Counted from the first letter of the stretch, positions 9,723 to 18,490 are shown. The stretch: DNA of 64,000 nt from Sphingosinicella sp. CPCC 101087 (GCF_004151485.1 NZ_SBFF01000011.1:8036-72035), one strand, 5' to 3'. Numbers and translations: made by a program. The notes: generated by a model not told the origin, from the sequence alone.

Positions 9723-10025
9723 ATGCAGTTCCTGAAGACCCTGTTCTGGGTGATCCTAGCGGTGGTGCTGGTCCTGTTCGCCCATGCCAATTGGAACGTG
9801 GTGACGATCAGGCTCTGGGGCGGCCTCGCTGCGGACGTGAAGCTGCCGGTGCTGGTGATCGGCGCCTTCCTGCTTGGCTTCCTGCCCACACTCGTCCTCT
9901 ATCGCGCCAGGATCTGGTCGCTGAAGCGCCGACTCGAGGCGCCGTCGCACGCCCATGTCGCCAACGCGCCCGGGCCGGTGGCGGCACGGCCTCCCGCGCC
10001 GGAGGCGGAGCGGCCGGACGCATGA
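9723..10025 (+). CDS. LapA-domain (DUF1049) membrane protein
   Basis: Small inner-membrane protein of 100 aa with two transmembrane segments (about 5-22 and 42-62) enclosing the LapA-type stretch FAHANWNVVTI. A short basic segment (YRARIWSLKRRLE) and a Pro/Ala-rich cytoplasmic tail follow. In Enterobacteria LapA works with LapB in controlling lipopolysaccharide synthesis; that role is an extrapolation here because no LapB is adjacent. It overlaps pyrF by the ATGA junction at 10022-10025, so the two are co-transcribed. Confidence 0.8.
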   Translation: MQFLKTLFWVILAVVLVLFAHANWNVVTIRLWGGLAADVKLPVLVIGAFLLGFLPTLVLYRARIWSLKRRLEAPSHAHVANAPGPVAARPPAPEAERPDA

Positions 10026-10696
10026 GGGGACCCATCTTCGTCGCTCTCGATACCACCGATCCCGAACAGGCCCGGCGAATCGCCGGCGCGGTGCGCAACC
10101 ATGTCGGCGGGATCAAGCTCGGCCTGGAATATTTCTGCGCCAACGGGCCCGAAGGCGTGCTGGCGATGGCGGACCTGGGGCTGCCGCTTTTCCTGGATCT
10201 CAAGCTGCACGACATACCCAATACGGTCGCCAAGGCGGTGCAGGCGCTGCATCCGCTCGCGCCGGCGGTGCTCACCGTCCACGCCGCCGGGGGCCGGGCG
10301 ATGATGGAGGACGCCAAGGCGGCGGCGCCATCCGGCACGAAGGTGATCGGGGTATCGGTGCTCACCAGCCTGGATGCGCAGGATCTGGACACGGTCGGCG
10401 TGCGGCCGGACGTGCACGCTCAGGTCGAGCGGCTGACCGGGCTGGCGCGCGAGTCCGGCCTCGACGGGGTCGTCTGCTCGGGACGCGAGGTCGCCGCGGC
10501 GAAAGCGCTCTGGCCGGACGGCTTCTTCGTCGTGCCGGGGGTCCGCCCGGCCGATGGCGATCAGGCCGATCAGAAAAGGATCATCACCCCGCGCGAGGCG
10601 CTGGACAATGGCGCGTCGATCCTCGTCATCGGTCGGCCGATCACCCGGGCGGCCGCTCCGGACGAAGCGGCGCGAGCCATCGAAGCGACGCTCTAG
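10022..10696 (+). CDS. pyrF: Orotidine-5'-phosphate decarboxylase
   Basis: Decarboxylates OMP to UMP, the last step of de novo pyrimidine synthesis. The 224-aa TIM barrel is full length. Active-site residues are visible: Asp10 (FVALDTTD), Lys32 (IKLGLEYF), and the Asp59-Lys61-Asp64 set in [18 protein letters not shown] and IGRPIT form the C-terminal phosphate-binding part. The ATG at 10022 overlaps the lapA stop. accD follows after 70 bases. In many Alphaproteobacteria trpF-trpB-trpA lie in this neighbourhood before accD; none is present here. Confidence 0.95.
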   Translation: MRGPIFVALDTTDPEQARRIAGAVRNHVGGIKLGLEYFCANGPEGVLAMADLGLPLFLDLKLHDIPNTVAKAVQALHPLAPAVLTVHAAGGRAMMEDAKAAAPSGTKVIGVSVLTSLDAQDLDTVGVRPDVHAQVERLTGLARESGLDGVVCSGREVAAAKALWPDGFFVVPGVRPADGDQADQKRIITPREALDNGASILVIGRPITRAAAPDEAARAIEATL

Positions 10697-10766
10697 CTCC
10701 GTTCCACGGGGAGGATTCTGGACTTCCCTCCGCCCGCGGCCTATCCGCCCCGCCAAGGAGCATGAG

Positions 10767-11621
10767 ATGAGTTGGCTCAACCGGGTTCGCAACAAGATCC
10801 CCTTCCTTCCGAAGCGCGAGACTCCGGAAACGCTCTGGCACAAATGCCCGGAATGCGGCGCGATGGTCTTCCTCAAGGAATATGAGGAGAATCTGTTCGT
10901 CTGCCCGCGCTGCGAGCATCACGGCCGGATCGGTCCCCGCCTGCGTTTCGAGATGCTGATGGACCCGGGCTATACGGTCCTGCCGCCGCCGCAGGTCAGG
11001 GAAGACCCGCTCAAGTTCCGCGATTCAAAGCGCTATAGCGACCGTCTGAAAGCGGCACGCCAGTCGACCGGGGAGCCGGACGCCCTGCTCAACGCCCGCG
11101 GCGCGATCGACGGCAGGCGCGCGGTGGTGGGCGTCCAGGATTTCGCCTTCATGGGTGGGTCGATGGGCATGGCGGTCGGGGCGGCCTTCGTCGCCGGCGC
11201 GCGTGACGCCATCGCGAACAGGTGCCCCTACATCATCGTCACCGCCGCCGGCGGGGCGCGGATGCAGGAAGGCATATTGTCGCTGATGCAGATGCCGAAG
11301 ACGACGGTGGCGATCGCGGAGCTCAGGGAAGCCGGCCTGCCCTACATCGTCATCCTGACCGATCCGACCACCGGGGGAGTCACGGCTTCCTACGCGATGC
11401 TCGGCGACGTCCACATCGCCGAGCCCGGCGCGTTGATCGGATTCGCCGGACAGCGGGTCATCGAATCGACGATCCGGGAGAAGCTGCCCGAGGGCTTTCA
11501 GCGCGCCGAATATCTGCTCGAGCACGGCATGGTCGACATGGTCGTCCACCGCCGGGACCTGCGAACGCGGGTGACGCTGCTGCTCGACTATCTGGCGCCC
11601 CAGCAGCAAGAGGCGGCGTGA
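10767..11621 (+). CDS. accD: Acetyl-CoA carboxylase carboxyltransferase subunit beta
   Basis: Beta subunit of the carboxyltransferase, partner of AccA encoded about 8 kb upstream. The 284 aa begin with the bacterial C4 zinc ribbon (C27, C30, C46, C49), followed by the crotonase-like domain with [23 protein letters not shown] and the late GFAGQRVIE segment. ATG 10767 is preceded by AAGGAG at 10755-10760, seven bases away, which fixes the start although the frame stays open upstream. folC follows after 130 bases that hold a GC-rich hairpin; accD-folC is a conserved pair. Confidence 0.96.
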   Translation: MSWLNRVRNKIPFLPKRETPETLWHKCPECGAMVFLKEYEENLFVCPRCEHHGRIGPRLRFEMLMDPGYTVLPPPQVREDPLKFRDSKRYSDRLKAARQSTGEPDALLNARGAIDGRRAVVGVQDFAFMGGSMGMAVGAAFVAGARDAIANRCPYIIVTAAGGARMQEGILSLMQMPKTTVAIAELREAGLPYIVILTDPTTGGVTASYAMLGDVHIAEPGALIGFAGQRVIESTIREKLPEGFQRAEYLLEHGMVDMVVHRRDLRTRVTLLLDYLAPQQQEAA

Positions 11622-11626
11622 CGAGC

Positions 11627-11650
11627 CCCTCTCCCCTCCAGGGGAGAGGG
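11627..11650. repeat. GC-rich palindromic hairpin between accD and folC
   Basis: Perfect 10-bp inverted repeat CCCTCTCCCC / GGGGAGAGGG with loop TCCA. It resembles repetitive extragenic palindromes and lacks a T run. It may attenuate transcription between accD and folC or stabilise the accD mRNA. A related hairpin lies at 18458-18490. Confidence 0.6.
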
Positions 11651-11751
11651 TCGCCAGCAGGGACGTCGGGCGTCGCAAGCCTCGTCCCGGACCCCTCTTC
11701 CTGCCCCTCCCCTTTTCCGCGTCCCGGCGACGACGGCGGAAGGAACTGATC

Positions 11752-13077
11752 ATGGACTCCGCCGTCTCCGCGGATCCCGAGGTCCAGCGTCAGCTCGACC
11801 GCCTGTCCCGGCTCGCGCCGGTCGTCGACGGGCTCGGCCTCGAACGCATCTCGATCCTGCTCGGCCGGCTCGGCCATCCCGAGCGTTCGCTGCCGCCCGT
11901 CCTCCACGTCGCCGGCACCAACGGCAAGGGCTCCACCTGCGCCTTCCTGCGCGCCGCGATCGAGGCGGCAGGCCTTACCGCCCATGTCTATACCAGCCCC
12001 CATCTCGTCCGCTTCAACGAGCGGATCCGGCTGTCCGGGCGCCTCATCGACGACCCCGCTCTCGCGGCCTATCTCGGCGAAACGCTCGACGCCGCGGCCG
12101 ACATGGAACTGAGCTTCTTCGAGGCGACCACGGCCGCCGCCTTTCTCGCCTTTGCCCGCACTCCCGCCGATGCCCTGGTGCTCGAGGTCGGACTGGGCGG
12201 CCGGCTCGACGCGACCAACGTCGTCGAAGCCCCACTGGTGTGCGCAATCGCCCAGCTCGGGCTCGACCATGCCGCCTTCCTCGGCGACCGTCTCGAGCAG
12301 ATCGCCGCCGAGAAAGCCGGGATCGCCAAGGCACGCGTGCCGCTGGTCACTCAGCACTATCCCGCGCGCGTTGCCGAGCAGGTGGCCCGAGCCGCCGCGG
12401 CGGCCGACGCCCCTTGGCTGCCGCGTGGCAGTCGGTGGGACGCGACCCTTCGGAGTGGGCGGATCCATTATGTCGACGCGCGCGGGGAGCTCGACCTGCC
12501 CGCCCCGCGCCTCCCCGGCGCGCACCAGGCGACAAACGCGGCACTCGCCGTGGCGATGCTCCGCCACCAGGACGTCCTCGCCATACCCGACTCGGCGCTC
12601 AAGGCGGCGATGGGCTGGACCGACTGGCCGGCGCGACTGCAGCTTCTCGCCCCCGGGCCGCTGCGAAGCCGGTTGCCTGCCGGCGCCGAACTCTGGCTCG
12701 ACGGCGCCCACAACCCTTCCGCCGCGCGCGTGGTCGCCGATTTCTTCCGCGGCCGCCTGCCCCCGGGCCGTCCGTTCCACATCGTCCTCGGCCTGCTGTC
12801 CAACCGCGACGTCTCGGGCTTGCTGCGGCCGTTCCGCGGCCGCGCGATCATGCTCCACCCCGTCCCCGTGCCGGGTCACGACCATCACTCGCCGGAAGCC
12901 TTCGCCGCAGCCGCGCGCGAAGCGGGGTTCAGCGCGATGCCGGCCACCGGCGTCGAGGGGGCGCTGGATTGGATCGGCCGTCATACCGACCGGGAGCATC
13001 CGCCCGTCGTGCTGATCCTCGGCTCCCTCTACCTGGCGGGCGACGCGCTCCGGCGGAACGATCAGCTGCCGAATTGA
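11752..13077 (+). CDS. folC: Dihydrofolate synthase/folylpolyglutamate synthase
   Basis: Mur-ligase-family enzyme of 441 aa that couples glutamate to dihydropteroate and extends folate polyglutamate tails in the cytoplasm. The ATP-binding loop GTNGKGST lies at 55-62. Further family marks are TSPHLVRFNERIR (about 82-94), LEVGLGGRLDATN, the GLDHAAFLG segment and the C-terminal-domain motif LDGAHNPSAARV. The ATG at 11752 begins the protein. The gene is nearly back to back with the convergent permease gene: the two stop codons are 3 bases apart. Confidence 0.94.
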   Translation: MDSAVSADPEVQRQLDRLSRLAPVVDGLGLERISILLGRLGHPERSLPPVLHVAGTNGKGSTCAFLRAAIEAAGLTAHVYTSPHLVRFNERIRLSGRLIDDPALAAYLGETLDAAADMELSFFEATTAAAFLAFARTPADALVLEVGLGGRLDATNVVEAPLVCAIAQLGLDHAAFLGDRLEQIAAEKAGIAKARVPLVTQHYPARVAEQVARAAAAADAPWLPRGSRWDATLRSGRIHYVDARGELDLPAPRLPGAHQATNAALAVAMLRHQDVLAIPDSALKAAMGWTDWPARLQLLAPGPLRSRLPAGAELWLDGAHNPSAARVVADFFRGRLPPGRPFHIVLGLLSNRDVSGLLRPFRGRAIMLHPVPVPGHDHHSPEAFAAAAREAGFSAMPATGVEGALDWIGRHTDREHPPVVLILGSLYLAGDALRRNDQLPN

Positions 13078-13080
13078 CTT

Positions 13081-14793
13081 CTATTCTGCGGGAAGGCCTT
13101 GGGCGTGCTCCGGCGCCACTACGCCCGACGCACGACCTTGGCGAATTTCGCGAATCCATTCGAGCACACACAGCACGACCGCGATCACGCCGATCAAGGC
13201 GGTGAAGACGAACACGAAATAGTATCCGCGCTCCTCGATCATCTGGCCGAGCGCGCCGCGACCCAGCGTTCCGACCAGCAGAGTCAGCGAGGCGAGCAGC
13301 GCATATTGCACCGCGCTGTACCCCTTGGCGACGATCGAGGAGAGCCAGGCGATATAGGCCGCGCCCGCAATTCCGATGGCGAGGTTCTCGCCGCCGATCG
13401 TGATCATCAGCCGGGCCAATCTCTCGCTGCCGCCGAACTGCTCGACCGCCCAGGTGAAGCCGATCGCATTGCTGACCGCGGACATGGTCGCCCCGCCCAC
13501 GGCCAGGTCCGCGTAGAGCAGGTTGGTGGCCGCCGAGAGCGCTGCGCCCAGCGTCAAGGTCAGCATGCGACCGAGCACGACGATCAACCAGCCGCCCACC
13601 GCCAGCCCGAGGATGATCGCGCCGATGCCGAAGAACTTGGAGGCCAATGCGACCTCGTCGTTCGTGTAGCCGAGCTCGCCGAGGTAGAACGGATAGGCGA
13701 AGGTCCCCCAGATCGAATCGCAGATGCGATAAGTCAGCACCAGGGCGAGGATCAGCACCAACGACCAGCCCATCCGGCCGACGAACTCGACCAGCGGCAG
13801 CACCAGAGCGCGGTAGAAATGATCGGTCACCTGACCGGCGCGCGACTCCGGTCCGCCCCCCGCCGGGATCACGTGGCGCCCTTCGCGACGAAGCTTCACC
13901 AGCCAGGCGGCAACGAAGGCCGGCAGGACGATCGTGGCGATGACGATCAACGGCCCATAGGTGGCGGTGAACTCGGTCGGGTTGGGACGGTCCTCGGGCA
14001 GCGCGGTCATCGAGCGCACCATGAACACGAGAACGGTGCCGATCGCCCAGGCCCACAGCAGGCCCACGGCCAGAAGACCCCATTTGCGGATGTTCGGCAG
14101 CAATTCGCCGGGCTGGTAAAGCTCGTCGATATCGTCGCCCGCGGCGATGATCGTCCGAAACTTCCCGGCATCGGGCGCAAATAGCCCCACGATTCCGATC
14201 GCCAGCAGGATCATTCCCAGCATGACGTAGGTCTGCGGCCAGCCGATCCGCGCGGCGATGATCAGGCCGAGCGCCCCTCCGACGAGGGAGGAGAGGCGGA
14301 AACCCATCTGATACACCGTAGAGAGAATGTCGATCGTCGCCTCTTCGTCGGCGATGTCGATGCGCCAGGCGTTGATGGCGATGTCCTGGGTGGCGCTGGC
14401 GAAGGCTCCGATGCCCGCGAGCAGGCTGAACAGGCCGATCGCGCTCCTCGGGTCGAGCAGGCTCATCGTCATCAAGATGATTCCGAGCAGGAGCTGCGCG
14501 GGCGCGATCCACTGCTTGCGCTTCCCCAGCCGCCGCAGGACCGGAATGTCCACCTTGTCAACCAACGGCGACCATAGGAACTGGAACGAATAAGCGAGGC
14601 CAATGAGCGAGAAGACGCCCATCGTCTCGAGATCCACCTCGGCCTCGGTGAACCAGGCGTAGAGCGTGCCGAGGAACAGCGCGAAGGGCAGCCCCGAAGC
14701 GAATCCAAAAAGCGCCATGAAACCCGACTTCGGATTGCGCAGCGACCGCGCCAGGGTGCGCCAGCCGGGCCTCTTCGCTGCTGTCGTGACCAT
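13081..14793 (-). CDS. AmpG-like muropeptide MFS permease
   Basis: Major facilitator protein of 570 aa with about 12-14 membrane segments. The N-terminus (NPKSGFMALFGFASGLPFAL, LYAWFTEAEVD) and the segment ASATQDIAINAWRID match AmpG, the inner-membrane importer of GlcNAc-anhydroMurNAc peptides in cell-wall recycling. It is longer than Escherichia coli AmpG because of a charged loop near residues 280-310 (LRREGRHVIPAGGGPESRAG). No ampC, ampR or ampD is adjacent, so a link to beta-lactamase induction is not shown. It is read alone and converges on folC. Confidence 0.8.
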   Translation of the reverse strand: MVTTAAKRPGWRTLARSLRNPKSGFMALFGFASGLPFALFLGTLYAWFTEAEVDLETMGVFSLIGLAYSFQFLWSPLVDKVDIPVLRRLGKRKQWIAPAQLLLGIILMTMSLLDPRSAIGLFSLLAGIGAFASATQDIAINAWRIDIADEEATIDILSTVYQMGFRLSSLVGGALGLIIAARIGWPQTYVMLGMILLAIGIVGLFAPDAGKFRTIIAAGDDIDELYQPGELLPNIRKWGLLAVGLLWAWAIGTVLVFMVRSMTALPEDRPNPTEFTATYGPLIVIATIVLPAFVAAWLVKLRREGRHVIPAGGGPESRAGQVTDHFYRALVLPLVEFVGRMGWSLVLILALVLTYRICDSIWGTFAYPFYLGELGYTNDEVALASKFFGIGAIILGLAVGGWLIVVLGRMLTLTLGAALSAATNLLYADLAVGGATMSAVSNAIGFTWAVEQFGGSERLARLMITIGGENLAIGIAGAAYIAWLSSIVAKGYSAVQYALLASLTLLVGTLGRGALGQMIEERGYYFVFVFTALIGVIAVVLCVLEWIREIRQGRASGVVAPEHAQGLPAE

Positions 14794-15433
14794 GGGTCGT
14801 TTCTCCTGCTCGCCTGGCCGCGAACCTAGCGCCTCATCGCGCCATTGCTAGGCCGATGAACGAAGCCGCGGTGGCTCGACGCGATCCCCTGGCGCGAGCG
14901 AAGGCCCGCGGCCAACGGGTTGATCATGTCGCTGCGAGACTCCAGTCATGCCGGGGGTGGCCGGCACTGAACCTCGGCACGCTCGAATCCGGCATCCGGC
15001 ATTTCCATGACCAGGTCGAGTGAGCGCTGGCCTGAGCGAGTGGCGCCGGGGCGCCATGGCGCCATCACATGCCGCGATGCTTTCCCCCTCGGTGAAGGGC
15101 GGGCGTACGGCGCCGCCACCCGTTCACCAGAAGGGCCAACCGGAAGCCTTTTCCGGACATCCAGCTTTCCTCCGCATCCTGCTCCCGCCCGCCGCCGAGC
15201 GGGAGGTGCCGTGGAAGGCCGTGGGGGGACCGCCGCGGACGATGTCCTCTCCCAAATCCGGCCCCTTCGTTCGGGTGAGATCGTCAAAGCCTTTCTCTTC
15301 TTCTTGGGCGCAACGATAAAGGGTGGCCTTCGACGAGCTCAGGTCAAACGGGGAGAAGACCAGACAGACGCCGCTCGAAACCTGCCCGCCTCGCCTAGAA
15401 CGGGTTGCCTTCGCCTTTTCCCCGGCACATCTT
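14794..15433. other. Intergenic region with a gene remnant beside the IS
   Basis: About 640 bases without a convincing intact gene. Near 14973-15023 lies a remnant matching the 3' end of the Rieske oxygenase gene (separate entry). The part at 15290-15350 contains the phrase CTTCGACGAGCTCAGG, typical of interspersed intergenic repeats in sphingomonads as I recall them. The short open frames have no domain, ribosome binding site or plausible composition. Confidence 0.55.
14973..15023 (+). pseudogene. 3' remnant of a second Rieske oxygenase gene
   Basis: Translates as LGTLESGIRHFHDQVE followed by a stop. This matches the C-terminus of the intact Rieske protein (LGTLEAGIRHFHDQVE, encoded at 17732-17779) at 15 of 16 residues, and the nucleotide similarity continues past the stop (GCGCTGGCC..., TGAGCG). 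Nothing upstream of 14972 resembles the rest of the gene. It lies on the other side of the IS5 element, in the same orientation as the intact copy. Confidence 0.7.
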
Positions 15434-16201
15434 CTAGGCCGTAGACTCATTAGCTCGGAGCCACAGGCGTATTGAAGCGAGTTGGACCATGGCAAGGAAG
15501 TTGGCTGCGAGCTTGTCGTAGCGCGTAGCGACCCTGCGGAAGTGCTTCAGCTTGGAGAAGAACCGCTCGATCAGGTTGCGTTCGCGGTATAGGCGCTTGC
15601 TGAAGCACGATTTCCAGCGCCGGTTGCTCTTGGGCGGGATGTTGGGCGTGGCGCCCTGGTTCTGGATCAGCTCGCGGATGCGGTCGGCGTCGTAGGCTTT
15701 GTCAGCCAGCACGATGGTGCGCGGGCCGAGTTGGTCGAGCAGAGTATCCGCGATCTGCCCGTCGTGCGTCTGTCCTGCCGTCAGGCCGAGCCGGATCGGG
15801 AGGCCCTGCGCGTCGACGACGACGTGGATCTTGGTCGTGAGGCCGCCCCGTGATCGACCGAGACAGTGATCTGCACCCCCTTTTTTGCCGTCGCAGCCTG
15901 CCTGCTGGGCGCGAACGGAGGTGCTGTCAATCATCTGGATCTCGCCGTCGCGCGCGGCGGTGATGGCGTCCATCAGCCGGTCCCACACACCTGCCTTCCG
16001 CCATCGAACGAAGCGGTTGTAGCAGGTGGTGCGTGGGCCATAGCGCTCGGGCAGGTCTCGCCACGGCGCGCCAGACCGCAGAACCCAAAATATGCCGTTC
16101 AGCACGCGGCGGTCATCAACACGCGGCACGCCTCGCAGCTTGTTGGGCAGCAGCGGCTCGATCACGCGCCACTCGAAGTTTGTCAGATCGTATCGGCTCA
16201 T
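15434..16201 (-). CDS. IS5-family DDE transposase
   Basis: Full-length 255-aa transposase of the IS5 family. The N-terminal DUF4096-like part (YDLTNFEWRVIEPLLP ... GIFWVLRSGAPWRDLP) is followed by the DDE catalytic domain: Asp in MIDSTSVRA (about 91), Asp in LADKAYDADRIR (about 164) and Glu in RERNLIERFFSKLKHFRR (about 206). It is read as one continuous frame. An A6G5 tract lies near residues 104-108 at a place where many relatives split into orfA/orfB and need a frameshift. No internal stop is seen, so it may be active. A conserved-looking neighbour starts about 60 bases beyond its start. Confidence 0.92.
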   Translation of the reverse strand: MSRYDLTNFEWRVIEPLLPNKLRGVPRVDDRRVLNGIFWVLRSGAPWRDLPERYGPRTTCYNRFVRWRKAGVWDRLMDAITAARDGEIQMIDSTSVRAQQAGCDGKKGGADHCLGRSRGGLTTKIHVVVDAQGLPIRLGLTAGQTHDGQIADTLLDQLGPRTIVLADKAYDADRIRELIQNQGATPNIPPKSNRRWKSCFSKRLYRERNLIERFFSKLKHFRRVATRYDKLAANFLAMVQLASIRLWLRANESTA

Positions 16202-16235
16202 GGCGAGCCCGAATCACACTCGAGCCCTTCGCGAA
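15434..16235 (-). mobile_element. IS5-family insertion sequence (ends approximate)
   Basis: The element consists of the single transposase gene plus short ends. A weak imperfect inverted repeat may exist between about 15438-15458 (GGCCGTAGACTCATTAGCTC) and about 16206-16229 on the other strand (GGGCTCGAGTGTGATTCGGG). I could not identify a convincing target-site duplication, so both borders are estimates. Confidence 0.6.
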
Positions 16236-16262
16236 AGCGACTACTTGATGTAGCCTCGCGCC

Positions 16263-16643
16263 ATGGCCTTCATGCGCATCGTTCTTGTAAGCGTCCTTGC
16301 TGCTGTTGCGGCTTGTGCTGTCGCGTCGCTGATCCTCTTCGGAAGCATTGAGCGAGCAAGCTTCATCCCCTTGATGTTCGCTGTGCCCGGTTCGCTTCTG
16401 CTCCTCGCGACTGCAGACGGGGCTCTGGCAGAACAAGGCCGTCCACTGATCTGGCGCTATGCCGCACTGGTTGCCATCGGCGTCGTCGGTGGCGGTCTGA
16501 TGCTCGGCTTCATCTCCAGCGGCGACGGGAAGAATATTGCAATCGGCAGCTTCTATGGTCTGACCACCGCCCTGTGCTGGATCGCCTTGCACGTACTCAC
16601 GCGCTCAAACGTGCGTTCCACCGTTAATGAGTTCACGACTTAG
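16263..16643 (+). CDS. Small four-helix integral membrane protein, unknown function
   Basis: 126-aa hydrophobic protein with four predicted membrane segments (about 5-27, 34-53, 66-86 and 92-112) and short loops. I do not recognise a family. It begins just beyond the IS5 element and ends two bases before the Rieske gene start (TAG, TC, ATG), so it may be co-transcribed with it. The composition is normal for a membrane protein and the reading is uninterrupted, which supports a real gene. The IS may have removed its native promoter. Confidence 0.6.
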   Translation: MAFMRIVLVSVLAAVAACAVASLILFGSIERASFIPLMFAVPGSLLLLATADGALAEQGRPLIWRYAALVAIGVVGGGLMLGFISSGDGKNIAIGSFYGLTTALCWIALHVLTRSNVRSTVNEFTT

Positions 16644-16645
16644 TC

Positions 16646-17797
16646 ATGGACATGCCAACGCGGCAGCGCCCCACCGAGGGCCAGCTCCAGCTTGCCCGGC
16701 TGCTCGCCGGGGGTGAAGGCACGAAGGGCGATCGCGTCACCACCGTCCCGGCGAGCGTCTACACCGATCCGGTCCGCTTCGAGGCCGAGAAGGCAAGGCT
16801 GTTCGAGCGGATCCCGCAGGTGATCGCCCCGTCGGCGCTGCTGCCGGAGCCGAGCATGGCGGTGACGCATGACGGCTTCGGCCTGCCGCTGCTGCTGACC
16901 CGCGACAAGGAAGGGCGCGCCCACGTCTTCTGGAACGTCTGCCGCCATCGCGGTACCCGCCTGGTCGAGGCCGAGGACGTGCAACGCGCGGCCCGAATCA
17001 CCTGTCCCTACCATGCCTGGACCTACAAGGCGGACGGAATGCTGGCGGCATTGCCGCGGCCCGATTCCTTCCCCGGGCTAGACAAGCAGGGGCATGGCCT
17101 GCGTGCCCTGCCCTCGCACGAGGCGGGCGGCCTTATCTGGTTCGCGCACGAGGGCGGCGACGACGCGGGCTTCGCCGACGCCGCGATGCTGGCGCCCGAG
17201 TTCGACGCTTTCGGCCTCGCCGGCCACCATCTCTACCGGCGCCGGCTCCACGATGTCGCCGCCAACTGGAAGCTGATCATGGATGCCTTCCTGGAAAGCT
17301 ACCATGTCCAGCGCCTCCACGCATCGACCATCGCCCGCTTCTTCACCGACGGGATCACCGTCGCCGACATGATCGGCCGGCACCAGCGCTCGGCGGTCGG
17401 CCGCACCGATTATCTTGCGCGGATCGATCATGGCGACTGGCCGGCGCTTCGCTCGGCGATCACCTTCGCCTACCAGCTCTTCCCGGCGTCGATCCTGATA
17501 ATGAGTCCGGATTATGTGAACCTGATGGTGCTGATGCCCCGGGGGGTAGGCCGAACCCTGGTCGAGGATTTCATGCTGATCCCCCAGGCGCCGCGCGATG
17601 CCGACGAGATCGAGCATTGGGACCGGAGCTGGACGTTGCTCGACGAGGGCGTGTTCGCCGGCGAGGATTATCGCGCCGCCGCGCTCGGACAGGAGGGCCT
17701 GTCTTCCGGCGCCCTCGACGAAGTTACCCTCGGCACGCTGGAAGCCGGCATCCGCCATTTCCACGACCAGGTGGAGCGGGCGCTGGCCGGACCCTGA
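16646..17797 (+). CDS. Rieske non-haem iron aromatic ring-hydroxylating oxygenase, alpha-type subunit
   Basis: Rieske-type mononuclear iron oxygenase of 383 aa that would activate O2 for hydroxylation or demethylation of an organic substrate, with electrons from an unidentified reductase. The Rieske [2Fe-2S] ligands are C99/H101 (CRHRGT) and C120/H123 (CPYHAW). The C-terminal domain has the iron-site pattern D213...H220...H225 (MDAFLESYHVQRLH). No ferredoxin, reductase or beta subunit is nearby, so partners must come from elsewhere. The general form resembles carnitine, choline or phenylpropionoid-type single-component oxygenases, and the substrate is unknown. An alternative ATG lies two codons in. 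A 3' fragment of a paralogue lies at 14973. Confidence 0.88.
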   Translation: MDMPTRQRPTEGQLQLARLLAGGEGTKGDRVTTVPASVYTDPVRFEAEKARLFERIPQVIAPSALLPEPSMAVTHDGFGLPLLLTRDKEGRAHVFWNVCRHRGTRLVEAEDVQRAARITCPYHAWTYKADGMLAALPRPDSFPGLDKQGHGLRALPSHEAGGLIWFAHEGGDDAGFADAAMLAPEFDAFGLAGHHLYRRRLHDVAANWKLIMDAFLESYHVQRLHASTIARFFTDGITVADMIGRHQRSAVGRTDYLARIDHGDWPALRSAITFAYQLFPASILIMSPDYVNLMVLMPRGVGRTLVEDFMLIPQAPRDADEIEHWDRSWTLLDEGVFAGEDYRAAALGQEGLSSGALDEVTLGTLEAGIRHFHDQVERALAGP

Positions 17798-17977
17798 GCG
17801 CCGAATCGAGCCTTTACGCCGGATGAATGGCCCCTCCGGCGGTGCGTTTCGTCTCATCGTCGGCCTCGTTTCGCCGCTGCGGCTGGAACGACCCGGCCCG
17901 CTTCCCGTCCTTGCCACGGTCATCCGCAGCCAAGACCAGACTGCGGACATTTTCCCCGGAAGGAAGGGAGTTGAGTC

Positions 17978-18424
17978 ATGATCAAGAGTAAGAAACGGCG
18001 CCTGCTGGCGGCCGCCTTTGGGGGAGCCCTGATGATTGCCGGAGCGGCCGCGCCCGCGGCAGCGGCCGACTTCAGGGCGATGCTGAACGGAGACAATCTG
18101 CTGCCCGCCGGCGATTCCGATGGCTGGGGCCGGGCGAACATCGACATAGACGATGCCTTCGACCGGCTCTGCGTCGACCTCGAGGTGCGAAGCGTTGCCG
18201 ACGTCACGTCCGTGCAGCTCCTGCGCGGCAAACCGGGCGAGGGCTCGCCGGTGCTCAATCTCGATACGCCGGACGACGATAATGACGAGGACGATTGCGA
18301 CCGGATCGGCGACACGCTCGCCGACGAGATCCGCGCCAATCCCGGTGAATTCTACGTCGAGGTGAAAACGGCCGAGCATCCGCACGGGGCGATACGCGGC
18401 CAGCTCGTGCCGAGCGCCAGCTGA
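17978..18424 (+). CDS. Secreted CHRD-domain protein
   Basis: 148-aa exported protein. Residues 1-30 form a signal peptide (KKRRLLAAAFGG core, cleavage near AAAAD). The rest is a short CHRD domain, ending in the characteristic EHPHGAIRGQLV. CHRD domains occur in chordin and in many bacterial secreted proteins of unknown function. The acidic run DTPDDDNDEDDCD with paired cysteines may bind a cation, but that is speculation. The gene stands alone with a hairpin just after it and converges on the response regulator. Confidence 0.8.
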   Translation: MIKSKKRRLLAAAFGGALMIAGAAAPAAAADFRAMLNGDNLLPAGDSDGWGRANIDIDDAFDRLCVDLEVRSVADVTSVQLLRGKPGEGSPVLNLDTPDDDNDEDDCDRIGDTLADEIRANPGEFYVEVKTAEHPHGAIRGQLVPSAS

Positions 18425-18457
18425 TCCGGCGGGTCGGGCATCCGCCCGTCGCACGAA

Positions 18458-18490
18458 GATCCCTCTCCCCCGCCTCGGGGGAGGGGGATC
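18458..18490. terminator. GC-rich bidirectional hairpin
   Basis: 15-bp inverted repeat at 18458-18472 and 18476-18490 with one mismatch and a 3-base loop (CCT). It lies between convergent genes and overlaps the stop codon of the response regulator. It shares the CCCTCTCCCC core with the hairpin at 11627-11650. Confidence 0.55.

Noticed and set aside
9791-10696. A 301-codon frame starting inside the lapA gene and running through pyrF
   Set aside because: Only the part from ATG 10022 is a protein of known fold (PyrF), and that ATG overlaps the lapA stop in the usual coupled way. The upstream extension is out-of-frame lapA sequence.
15007-15444. A 145-residue protein upstream of the IS5 element
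   Set aside because: The composition is typical of non-coding GC-rich DNA, it has no ribosome binding site or domain, and it includes a repeat-like phrase and part of the Rieske remnant.
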